64,000 bases of DNA. Origin: Smallanthus sonchifolius (taxonomy: Eukaryota; Streptophyta; Magnoliopsida; Asterales; Asteraceae). Below the pieces are notes generated by a model. That model did not search any database, was not told where the DNA came from, and saw nothing but the letters and a program-made list of their open reading frames with translations. Shown in pieces: positions 32,303 through 42,341 of this stretch. The DNA lies in NCBI GenBank assembly GCA_023525975.1, contig CM042032.1:17304001-17368000 (forward strand), written 5' to 3'. Positions within the stretch are counted from its first letter, which is position 1; each line of letters begins with the position of its first letter. Position numbers and translations under genes: made by a program.

Positions 32303-32530
32303 AATGTTCTTAAAAAAAAAAAAATATAAAAATAAAAAAAAGATTTTTGGCGGGAAATTTTTCTTGTCCAATTTTTTTTTAGGAAAAGTTTTTATGTTTG
32401 TTTTGAATCATTTTGAAATTTTGAATTTTTGAAATTTAAAAAAAAAAAAAATTGGCGGGAATTTTTTTCAGGATATTTTCGCAAAAAATTCAAAATTTCA
32501 ATTTCATGTGATGATAATGCGATTGGAACT

Positions 32531-33790
32531 ATGCCACTGAGGCTTTTGTACATATCAAATTAGAGTAGCTGGAAAGTCCGGTTCGAACAGTTCGTATCAG
32601 AAACTGGTGAAAATTTTTGGAGACCAATAACAGAAGGATATGTGCATCCTACTTTTGACTTTCTAGAATTTCGTGATGTTACTAAACCAGTGACAGCTCT
32701 TACTAAAGTAGAAAAGCAGAAGTTTGATCAAGAGATTAAAATGTGTGAAACTTTAAAATTGTCTTTGCCAAAAGAAATCATTCATAGTCTTGGAAAGTGT
32801 CCAACTTCAAGAGATCTATAGGAAGCATTGAAGAAAAAGGGTGAAGCAACTTTTCAAGCATTTGTGGTCTTGATCAAAGAAGTATTGGAGAAGCAGGGTG
32901 ATTCTCAAAGTGATTCTTCTGCAGATTTAACTGATAGTGAGAGTATTCGTTTTGGTGAAAGTACTCAATCTACTGAGACTGGTGTGATGATTTAAGAAAG
33001 CTTTCAGACAGTTGAAGATGATGTGAGTGAATCAGAAATTGATACAGAGCCTGTCATTGTTGCTCAAAAGGGTGAAGCTGATGATGACGTATTCATGGCT
33101 CCTGGTGCATCTTCTTTAGAAGAAAAGGATACAATAGTTTCTAACTCTGAAACGTTTTGTTCTACCTGTATTTCAGTGAAGGATAACATGATGAGGGTTA
33201 TGGATGATAACATCAACCTCATTTGTGATATGAAATTCATGCACACGGTAAATCAGAAATTAAAAGATAATGAGAATGTGTGTGTTGAAAGGATAGAATC
33301 ACTGAAGAAAGATATAAGTTCTCTTACTTTGAGGAACAAAGAGCAGGCATATCACCTGGATATGTCCTTTGCGGAAATTGAGAAACGAAATAATGATCCT
33401 GCTGAGAAAGATAAGGAACTAGCTGAATCTAAAGCAGAGGTGATCAGATTACACAGAAAGTTAGAAAGCTTTGCAAATTCATCATTCTTACTAGGATATT
33501 TTAATAATACAGAAGAGGGGAAGGGAACTAGTGGTATTGGTTATGTTCCTCCACCACTCAACGGAAATTATTCGGTTACACCTGAGATTATAAAAGATGA
33601 GGATTTAGATCATAAGACTGTGTTGAAAGTGAATCCAGTCACAGGTGAAGATATGATGTATTCTAATGAGAGTGATGATGAATATTTTGATGAAGCTAAG
33701 GTAGAGGGGATACCGAAAGAGGTTAAGAAAGAAGACTCAAAGTTTGATTCTAATTCATCTGGAAATTATACATTTGGAAGTTCTTCAAAT
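32531..33790 (+). pseudogene. Gag of B1, N-terminal part and coiled coil, central deletion
   Basis: ATG at 32531 (MPLRLLYISN, then TAG at 32561) starts a Gag with SSWKVRFEQFV, HPTFDFLEF and AEKQKFDQEIK-like text; in B2 the matching part reads KPVSALTTEEKLLFDREKK. After LKKKGEATFQAF (about 32865) the sequence jumps past the rest of capsid and the first zinc knuckle to the acidic and coiled-coil region (33023-33790: EKRNNDPAEKDKELAESKAE). Stops at 32818-32820 and 32992-32994. Comparison with B2 gives the deletion. Confidence 0.8.
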
Positions 33791-34520
33791 TCAAGGAGAG
33801 TTCCATAAAGACAGGCATACATGCTTTCATTGTAATGAGATGGGACACATTGTGGTGACTTATCCTTACAAAAATAAAGGGGAGAAGCATGTATTTCCTG
33901 AGAAGATGAAGCCTGAATCAAAACCCATTGCAAAATCTAGAGTTCCAGAGAATATAAAGCCAAAAGAAGTTCATGTAGGAGAATCTTCTTCAAGTGCAAC
34001 TTATTGTGTGAAGATTCCTTATATGAGAGAATATAGTGAGAAGAGATCTTGCTTTTATTGTGGTCTTGTGGGTCATATTCGGATTGCTTGTCCTCACAAC
34101 GCCAAAGGTAACCGACATGTTACTCCAGGAAATGAAAGAACTCATGGTAAGCCTTATGTTAACCCAAATGTGGTTAAACCTCATGATACACCAAAGGGTA
34201 ATTCAAAATTTGAGGTTAGGCTTTCTAGACCTCAAAGACGGAGGATAAATAGAAGATTGAGAAAACTTTTAGAACAACAAGAGTTTTCACAATCTAAACA
34301 TTTTTCAAATGAACAAGAGTGTTCTAACTCTTCACATTTTAAGCAAAAAGAACTTAATGACCAGAAGTATGTTTGGAAATCTAAAGTTTATGTTTCTGAC
34401 TCGTTGGAGCAATCACCAAAAATCAATGAGAGATTCGATTGTGAATGGAGTGACGTTTATTATTTTGATACAGATGGACGACCCATGACTACCATGGCTT
34501 GGGTCCCAATTTCAAATTAA
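33744..34520 (+). pseudogene. Gag of B1, C-terminal part with two zinc-knuckle-like motifs
   Basis: CFHCNEMGHIVVTY (last Cys changed to Tyr) and CFYCGLVGHIRIAC follow each other, so one knuckle of a duplicated pair is damaged. A basic stretch with RRRINRRLRKLLEQQ follows, then the ending TTMAWVPISN and TAA at 34518-34520. B2 ends with the same TTMAWVPISN, so the stop is the genuine Gag end and Pol is encoded after it. The upstream reading frame enters through a one-base shift near 33760. Confidence 0.85.
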
Positions 34521-34549
34521 TGCTTTTTGTTAGATGTGCAGGATTAACC

Positions 34550-34640
34550 AAGAGAGACTATTAATAACATTTGGTTTGTTGATAGTGGTTGTTCATAGCA
34601 CATGACAGGGAATGACATCTGCAAAAGTAAAGAGTTGTTG
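34550..34640 (+). pseudogene. Protease remnant of B1
   Basis: Encodes NNIWFVDSGCS, stop, HMTGN: the aspartic protease active site found at the start of copia Pol. Coding similarity ends within about 60 bases; integrase, RT and RNase H are deleted. Confidence 0.8.
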
Positions 34641-36680
34641 ATAACTGAGAATCTATTTGATTCAACGACTTGATGCTCAAGGGGGATATAATGTCCCACA
34701 CAATGTTTGTTTTTGGAAAGTGTTTGACCAAGTCCAAAAGACAACCTAAAACTTAGGATGACGATGGTGAGCATAAAGTCATTAATATAACCATTTGACT
34801 AGTTAAGAGGGAGTCTACAGGAAAAGGGGAGTACAGATTTGTGTTGGTGACAACGGGAAAGGCAATCAATTACATTCGATTACATCGGTTTGAGTTTTAA
34901 TTTGATTGAATTGCTTAATTCCATGTAACCAAGTAAAATATTTTTCTTAAAATGTTTTCATGGAAGATTTTATTTTCTTTTGTTTTACTTTCTTTGAAAT
35001 AGATTTTGAAAAAGCCAAACAAGTGAAAAGGTTAAAATCGACATTACTTGAAGTTAAAGAAGAGATGATAGTACATCAGTAGATGTTCAGTCACACATGA
35101 CCTTAGTTGGACTTTATGATGCTTATCTAATATATCTGTGATAAATGTTTTGATAAAAACTTCTTAGACTGCACAGTATACGAAATGATAGCTTCATAAC
35201 TACTTATGCTTAACAAAAATTGATGCTTGGTGCTTATATTTTTAATTTGGATACTAGCATGTAGTCCGAATTGTCAATAGGCTATGAGTATCTATGGTCC
35301 ATTAGTAGTGTGACAACATAATGATCTTTGTGACAACTGTGATTTGAACCCATGGTATGCCGGGTGTGTTTGTAAAAGATCATTATCAGATAAAGAATAT
35401 AAGATCTAAAGTATTTCATGAGACCAGTATCAGTTATGTCGTTAAACACAAAATTTTCTGTTCAATTCACTGCCCATGCCACGAAAAACATGCAATGTGA
35501 TGCTGAACTAAGATATGTTTCTAACAATATCTGTTGGAACATATACTAGCCCTTGGATCAATTATCTTGATTCCATTGAACATATCTGGATAACAGTTGG
35601 ATCATGCTACCCTATGTCATTGAATCAATCGATTCCTTGATCAATTTTATGTTGAAGAATTCTATTGGTACAATATTTATGTTACTATGAATCATGATAC
35701 TTCATCCAAACCAAGACATTTGAATCATTCGATTCTGAATCATTCTGATTCTCTGCTTGATATTTTTTAGTGTTTATTGGTAAAATTCATCCTGGAGATT
35801 GAATATTATCTTGCAATGATCTTATGTGTCCTGAAGATAGTGCACATTTAAATTTCTGTTGGCATATTTATGGGGTACATCCTGTATTACAAAATAAATG
35901 GTACCTTAATTCACAAGAACATGGGACAAAGATACTAATGGTTTAAATTCTTATAATATTGACAACTTAGATTGGCATGTTATGTGTTGCAAATTCGTAT
36001 GTAATTTATATTATAAGCATGTTATGATCTGATCCCATCTTCTTTGGAGTTCTCCGTGTATCATTACATGTTTTGGTTGAAGCTTAAAAGATTTGATCTT
36101 ATCTGATTCAAAAGATGTTACTTCATATAATTGTTTGGAAATTCAAAAGAAAGAAATGAAAGAATGAATCTGGATAGGATATCCATAGAATGTTTATGGA
36201 TGTTTATCCAAAATGTGTGATTGATTCATTGTTTATACTGATATGATCTTCTTACTCGTGATGTTCGACCAAAAAGATGTGATTTTGTATTTTACATTTT
36301 AGTTTGTACAAAGAAAAACCAAAAAGATTTTGTGAGTCTTATGTTTGAAAAACCAAAAAGATTTTATTTTTCCAGCTTCCATGGAAATCTTAATTGTTGG
36401 TTATTCTTGATTATTCCCCTTTGCAAAAACTGAATATTGCAGACAGAAGTTGACAAGTGGTCCTTCTCCCAAGTTTTCTTCTAGATAGAAAGAGAAAGTG
36501 CAAATGAACAAGACGAAGACTACAGTGTGTTTGATGATATATGAAGACAGATGACAATATTCTAAAGCTGTTGTCAAGGGGGAGTCTGTTGGAGCATATG
36601 CTTGTGACAACGAGCTTGAAGATATTATGTCTTAGTCTTAGAGTCTTTGACTTGTAATTCATAGAATTGTTAGCAACAGT
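34641..36680 (+). other. 3' noncoding region of B1
   Basis: From about 34950 it aligns with the post-RNase H noncoding part of B3 (41150 on) and of B2 (minus strand, 47700 down), including 'atgatagtacatcag' and 'aaaaacatgcaatg'. ORF3 is absent. A polypurine-tract-like CAAGGGGGAGTC|TGTTGG at 36575-36590 precedes the real one by about 105 bp; a third CTCAAGGGGGAT lies at 34677. Short repeats of 'aaaaaccaaaaagatttt' occur at 36316-36366. Confidence 0.75.
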
Positions 36681-36692
36681 TAAAGGGGAGTC
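36681..36692 (+). other. Polypurine tract of B1
   Basis: TAAAGGGGAGTC directly before LTR start TGTTAGG. Confidence 0.85.
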
Positions 36693-37082
36693 TGTTAGGA
36701 CATGTTTTGTAACTGTTGATAAAATTCTGTATAAGTTCATAGAGAGGCGAACTTAACAAGTTCACCTAAGCATCTTTAGGAGCGAATTTGTTAAGTTCGC
36801 CTAGTCTATTAGAGGCGAACTTGTTAAGTTCGCCAATAGCAGGTTTGTGTCTATAAATAGGTGTTTACAGATTCTGTTCTAAAAAGAAAAGAGGGGGCTT
36901 GAACGATTGTATTCAGTGAATTTGTAAACTCTGTGTTTTGTGGAATACAAAGAGAAAGTTTATTTACCTGCTGTTTATATTGTCAACTCGTATACATACG
37001 TTAACACGAAGGATTCCGCACTCCGTGTTATCGAGACGTCCTGTCACGAGATCGATCTGTAGATGAGTCATTTGGACCTACA
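36693..37082 (+). repeat. 3' LTR of B1
   Basis: Matches the 5' LTR almost base for base, with palindromes at 36746-36835 and TATAAATAG at 36852-36860. Followed by target copy ATTGC. The high LTR similarity indicates a comparatively recent insertion. Confidence 0.95.
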
Positions 37083-37220
37083 ATTGCTAAGCTGGGTGGA
37101 GAGCCAATGCCGGAGATGGACAAGGGCAAATCGGCGGCTGAAGCTGATGTGGAGGGCTCGGTGAAGGAGGCTACAAAGGTGATCAGTCAGGGCGATGAGG
37201 GCAATAAAGAGAAGTCCTGA
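37083..37220 (+). pseudogene. Antisense ORF of D2, C-terminal tail
   Basis: Continuation of the D2 antisense ORF after B1: KLGGEPMPEMDKGKSAA...GDEGNKEKS, ending in TGA at 37218-37220. It is Lys/Glu/Gly-rich and probably disordered. Joining through the ATTGC duplication keeps the frame. Confidence 0.7.
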
Positions 37221-38136
37221 GTCCTGTGTTTGGGGTATTCGTGGTTCTTGTTCTTAACTTCAATCCTTGTGTCTTAGTTGAACAATTTACTTTCTTGCTC
37301 TTTGGGATCCCTAGATGGGACAAACATTTTTTATTTCTGACTAATGGTTCAGGATTCGGGTAGATGGGTCCAATTTTTGGATGAAGCCCGAATTCTAATC
37401 TTCCTACACTTATAATATTAGTATCTTTGACTATTTGCCATGATGGTTATATGTTTGATTGTTTGTAGAAAATTAGGATTTTCTAGGTAATTAAACTTCA
37501 GAAAGAATAAGTTTAGAAAGAATATTTTTTTCAGGATATCGAATACTCAATGACAATTTATAAATAACACCTTAGGTTTCTGAAAAATATAGTCTGGCCT
37601 CGATAAATGGTATAAAATATTAGTTACAAACATATCATGACTCAGTCCTGTGAATCTCAAATCTTCTATGAATGGAAAATTAATAAGTAATACATACCTT
37701 TGTTGAGAACTAAGTCAGGTAAACACATATACCAGATTATGATGTTGAGTTCGAAATATAACAACCGTTGGTTGTCCCCTGTGTACAGTTATCAAATACG
37801 TCATAGACTTAGCAAATGTACTTCAGGATCTTCATAAGTATTTAATCTGTTCAAGGATCTTGAGTCAGCATAGTGATGCTAAGTTCTTGAGTTAACAAAT
37901 AAGTGTTGAATAGTTGTCAAAATTTTAAATCGTTGGCCAAACCAGAATAACGTGGGCCAAGCCAGACTTAAGTTAGCATGAAAATGCTAAAAACCTTAGG
38001 AGTAACATGTCTGTTACTATCGTAGCATTCAAGATATAGCCAACAGCGATGAAATTATCAGCCACTGTTACATGGACTGGTCGCACTACCTTGAACTATT
38101 CTTGAATATCGTGCGCTACAGGCGGAGTGTTTAAAC
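37221..38136. other. Noncoding spacer of D2 between antisense ORF and pol
   Basis: AT-rich, without a recognisable frame on either strand. It is the convergent region between the plus-strand antisense ORF and minus-strand pol, so it should hold transcription ends for both. Confidence 0.65.
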
Positions 38137-40262
38137 TCAATACTTACAAAGGTGAAAACCTTTAAACCTTAGAAGGTTTGCAGGATACCTTATCTTGGGA
38201 GAGATAGCCAATCTCTTTCTTCTATCGGGATCCCTAGAGATACTTCCTGCAGCACATGAAATCTTGGTGAAGGTGGGTGTTAGCCTGGCTAACACCCCTC
38301 CGACGCACAAGTCAGTACTTCGATCAAGGGTAATAAATGTAAGAATAGTCAAAGATAGAAGACGTAAGAATAGTGATAGATTGAAAGTTGGTTCTGGGTG
38401 TAGGGATAACCATCTCTGTCGGGATCGTTGCTTCAGTTCCAAATACCAATTAGAATGGAGTCTGCCCTGTCGCGTTCTTCGTGGTTGTTCTATCTGCCCA
38501 AAGTATAAACGGTAGCTCTTCAGCCCATCTTCCTTTCTTTGCTCCCAATCTCTTCTTGAGATTGTTGACAATGATCTTGTTACTAGATTCCGCTTGTCCA
38601 TTAGCTTGAGGATGTACTGGGGTAGAAGTTATCATTTTGATTCCCCAACTGGCACAGAAGTCAGTTGTTCTCTTGCCAATAAACTAAGATCCATTATCAC
38701 ATACAATCTCTGCCGGGATCCCAAATCTTTTCATGATATTCCGCTTGATGAAGGAGATGAACTCTTTTTCTCTGACTTTGACAAATGCCTCAGCTTCAAT
38801 CCACTTGGAGAAGTAATCTGTCATTCTCCTCCTGGTGTCTTGGGAAGTTTGCCAACTATATCCATTCCCCATTTCATTAATGGCAATGGAGAGATATATG
38901 GATATAAAGGTTCGGCCAGCTGATGGAGTACGTTGCTGTGTTTTTGGCAAGCGTCACATTTTTGGGAATAACCTACAGCATCTTTCCTCATGGTAGGCCA
39001 GTAATATCCTGTCCTCGGGATCCTTGAAAATAGCGCTCTGCCCCTTGTGTGATTACCACAATCTCCTTCGTGTAGATCTTTCAGGACCTCACGTGCTTCA
39101 GGATCCTCCAAGCATCTTAAGTATGGGCCTACAATTGATTTTCTATACAAAACATTCTCAAAAGTTATAAAACGAGACATCCTCATGCAAAAAGCCTTGT
39201 TGTTCTTTTCATCACTTGGGATCTCACCATGCTACAAGTATTTATTAATAGGTGAAATCCAGGATCCTGGAATAGGTTCAAGATCCTGAATGTCTGCTTC
39301 TTTTTCAGTGTTGGATACTTTATTTACCTTTTCGATTGTTGGGCTTAGAATGAGTATGATAGGTATTTTGGTACCTTCTGGTATTCTAAGAGCTGAAGCA
39401 AGGTTTGCTAAGGCATCAGCCTCAGTGTTATCTTCTCTAGGCACCAATGTAATGTTAAAAGTTTCATGGATAATTGTTTAACTATTGTGAGATATTTGGC
39501 TAGCTTCTCACCTTTTACTGCATATGAACCATTGAAATGATTAGCAATTAACAATGAGTCTACATATACCTAAAGATACCTGATCTTTATATCCCTGGCT
39601 AATTGTAATCCTGCTATCAGCGCCTCATACTCTGCTTCATTATTCATAGCCTGGAACTCACAACTTATGGATTGAAGTAATATGTCCCCTTGTGGCGATT
39701 TTAGTATGATTCCCAGACCTGATCCTCTTATATTTGATGCACCATCAGTGAATAAGGTCCATTCGTCCTTTGACTCTTCTAGTCGTTGGACTTCAAGATC
39801 TGCTTCATGTTGGATATCACTACTGAAATAAACCACAAAGTCCGCCAGTGCCTGAGATATTATTGTTGTTCTAGGTTCGTATATTAGGTGATAGGCGCTG
39901 AGTTTGACTGACCATTTCGCCATCCTTCCTGACATCTCTGGTTTTCTTAAGAGACACTTAATAGGATAATTAGTTTTAACATGAATAGCATGAGTTTCAA
40001 AATACTATCTAAGTTTAGTTGATGCCATTATTAAAGCTAAAATTAATTTTTCTAAATGAGAGTACCTGGTTTCCGCTGTTAGCAAACTTTTACTTACATA
40101 ATATACCGGATGTTGTTGCCCCTCGTGATCCCTGACTAGTATAGCACTTACGGTGCTTTGGGATACTACCAAGTATAGGGATAATGGTTCACCGTCTTCT
40201 GGTTTCATTAATAAAGGAGCTGATGACAAGTATTCTTTCAGTGATTGGAGTGCTCGTTCATG
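38137..40262 (-). pseudogene. Pol of D2: RT-RNase H end, archaeal-type RNase H, integrase
   Basis: Minus-strand order: RT/RNase H end (VVSQSTVSAILVRDHEGQQH, YYVSKSL, near 40005-40229), a second RNase H (LFTDGASNIRGSGLGIIL, NNEAEYEALIAGL; 39570-39800) and integrase with CDACQKH (about 38985), MDIVGKLP, YFSKWIEAEAF, EIVCDNGS and VHPQANGQAESSNK (38450-39186). An additional RNase H between RT and integrase is the mark of Tat-lineage gypsy elements. Broken by stops near 40005, 39570, 39232 and 38450, and by frameshifts between domains. Ends at 40262 with HERALQSLKEYLSSA, where B3 begins. Confidence 0.85.
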
Positions 40263-41137
40263 CTATGGGAGAGTTTGAGAGGGTTATGAAATCGAAGTTT
40301 GAGATGTCACCTATGGGAGAGTTGTCATATTTCCTAGGTCTTCAAGTTAATCAGAAAGAAGATGGTTTATTTATTCATCCGTGCAAGTATGTAAAAGATA
40401 TCTTCATATGATACTACCATTTCGGTCAATCATAAATTGAATTCTGACCCGGATGGAAAAGAAGTTGATTGCCGACTCTACCGTGAAATGATTGGATCTC
40501 TCATGTACTTAACCGCTTCAAGGCCAGACATAATGTTTGTTGTGTGTATTTGTTCTAGGTTCCAAGCAAAACCAAAAGAGTCTCATTTGATTGCAGTAAA
40601 GAGAATCTTTCGTTATCTGAAAGGAAAACAAAGATTGGGACTATGGTTTCCACATGGTTCTAACTTTGAATTCAATGCATACACTAATTCTGATTTTGGT
40701 GGTTGTTATTTGGACAGGAAATCTACTACAGGTGGTTGCTAGTTCTTGGGTAATCATCTAGTTTCTTGGCAATGCAAAAAGCAAACTACGGTATCCATTT
40801 CAACATGTGAAGCAGAATACATTGCTGTTGCAAGTTGTTGTTCACAGATCTTGTGGATCCAACATCAATTAAGAGACTATGGTTTGAATTTTACAGGAAC
40901 CCCCATGTTTATTGATAATAATGCTAAAATGTCTATCACAAATAATCCTGTTAAGCACAGTAAAACAAAGCACATTTAAATTAGATATCATTTTATCCGT
41001 GATTGTGCAGATAAAAAGTTGATTGAGCTGGTGAAGGTACATACAAATGATAATTTTGCTGATCTTTTTACCATGGCATTTGATCGCACCACGTTTTAAT
41101 TTCTGATCAAAATGATCGGTATGATCAATCCCGAATA
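40263..41137 (+). pseudogene. RT C-terminus and RNase H of B3
   Basis: MKSKFEMSPMGELSYFLGLQ, then a deletion of roughly 30 nt after YVKDIF (B2 reads YVKDILSRFKMEDC), then DGKEVDCRLYREMIGSLMYL, SDFGGCYLDRKSTTGG, CEAEYIAVASC and SKTKHI. Stops at 40740-40742 (Gln in B2), 40977-40979 and 41097-41099. Ends with INPE and TAA, as in B2. Confidence 0.88.
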
Positions 41138-41783
41138 AATGTTTTTCAAAAACAATTTTTCATGGGAGATTTTGTTTTAAGTTTCTTTTATTGCTTTATT
41201 ACATTTCTGCATTTTAAATTTCAGTAAAAAATTGTTATTTATAAAAATTCAAAACAAAATGAAAAATATAAAATTGACATCATTTGAAGTTAGAGAAGAA
41301 ATGATAGTACATCAGTGAATAGTTCATTACACGTGACCATTATACACCTTTGCTATATGATAGTTTAAAGTAAATTGATTTGATCTAAATTTCAAAGTCT
41401 GCATAAATGAGAAATGATAGTGTTTTGAATGCTCTAATCTTGATAATATGTTTTAATTTGAATATGAGTTTGAAACTTGAATTGTCAATAGACTAGAAGG
41501 GTTTTTGAACCAATAGTAGTGTGAAGATTAAATATGATATGATTACATCTGTGATTTGAATCCATTATATGTCTGGGTATGTGTGTAAAAGATCATTATC
41601 AGATAAAAAATATATGGTTTTAAGAATTTCATGAGACCAATATCGAATTATGTATTTAGCACAAACTCTTTCAGTTCACTTCACTGCTCATGCCCCGAAA
41701 AACATGCAATGCGTTGCTAAACTAAGATATGTTTTCTAACAACATCTGTTGGAACATATACTATCCATTGTATCAGTTAGATA
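41138..41783 (+). other. 3' noncoding region of B3
   Basis: Aligns with B1 (34950 on) and with B2 in reverse orientation. Contains 'acatctgttggaacatatacta' just before the B2 insertion. No gene is seen. Confidence 0.7.
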
Positions 41784-42006
41784 TGTAGGTCCTCATGGCA
41801 CTTCTACGGATCGTTCTCGTGATAAGACGTGCCGTTAACTCGGAGTGCGGAATCCAACGAATCAACGATTGCATACACAAAAGACAATATAGACAATCAA
41901 GTAAATAACATTCACGCTTGTATTACAATTCTCAATAGAGTTTACAGACTCAATCATTCAATTCTGTTTGCTTTCTGTTCGATAATCAAACTGACTCTGT
42001 AAACAT

Positions 42007-42015
42007 CTATATATA
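42007..42015 (-). promoter_or_regulatory. TATA box of B2 LTR
   Basis: On the minus strand TATATATAG, downstream of the palindrome cluster just as in B1. Confidence 0.65.
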
Positions 42016-42032
42016 GACATCTGACCTGCATT

Positions 42033-42145
42033 AGGCGAACTTAACAAGTTCGCCTCTAACAGACTAAGCAAACTTAACAAGTTCGCCTCAGATAGACTTA
42101 AGTGAACTTAACAATCTATTAGACTTAAGTTCGCCTCTAGCATAA
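42033..42145. repeat. B palindrome cluster in LTR of B2
   Basis: AGGCGAACTTAACAAGTTCGCCT near 42033-42055 (10-bp arms), a second with GCAAACTT, and a third degenerate GTGAACTT...AAGTTCGCC copy. Confidence 0.9.
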
Positions 42146-42243
42146 CTTTCATAAACACTTAGAACATATTACATTACAAAAAAATAAAGACATTAGATCT
42201 AAACTATTTCAAAGCTTTTGTCATTACAAACTATGTCCTAACA

Positions 42244-42256
42244 GACTCCCCCTTGA
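42244..42256 (-). other. Polypurine tract of B2
   Basis: On the minus strand TCAAGGGGGAGTC next to LTR start TGTTAGG. Confidence 0.85.
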
Positions 42257-42341
42257 CCATAGCTTGATCTTCAGTCTTTTGTCTTTATGATGAGCTCTTC
42301 CAATTATCCGGTAATCTGCTGCCTGCATGCACTCCATATCT

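Larger units (their letters stand above)
31368..37082 (+). mobile_element. Copia element B1 (Sirevirus-like, internally deleted)
   Basis: 5,715 bp with 389 and 390-bp LTRs and target duplication ATTGC (31363-31367 and 37083-37087). Retains PBS, leader palindromes, Gag ends and a protease remnant, but lacks the middle of gag, almost all of pol and ORF3. It would depend on a helper element. Confidence 0.94.
29310..40262 (-). mobile_element. Tat-type gypsy element D2, interrupted by B1, right end lost
   Basis: Left-hand LTR 29310-29916, polypurine tract, antisense ORF (plus strand) split by B1, about 0.9 kb noncoding, then minus-strand pol to 40262, where plus-strand copia fragment B3 abuts. 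The 5' part (LTR, gag, protease, most of RT) is not in the window. An extra ORF antisense to pol near the 3' LTR is known for Tat-lineage elements such as Grande and Retand. Confidence 0.75.
40263..41783 (+). mobile_element. Copia fragment B3 (RT end, RNase H, 3' noncoding)
   Basis: Plus-strand piece of a B-family element joined abruptly to D2 pol, with no LTR or target duplication at the left edge. It starts within RT (FERVMKSKFEMSPMGELSYFLG) and runs through RNase H into the noncoding region. Its right side is interrupted by the LTR of B2 (possible target AGATA, 41779-41783). Confidence 0.85.
41784..42243 (-). repeat. 3' LTR of B2
   Basis: On the minus strand it begins TGTTAGGACATAG and ends GAGGACCTACA, 460 bp. 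It carries B-type palindromes at 42033-42145 and CTATATATAG (TATA box, 42007-42016). It is related to, but longer than, the B1 LTR. Confidence 0.92.
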
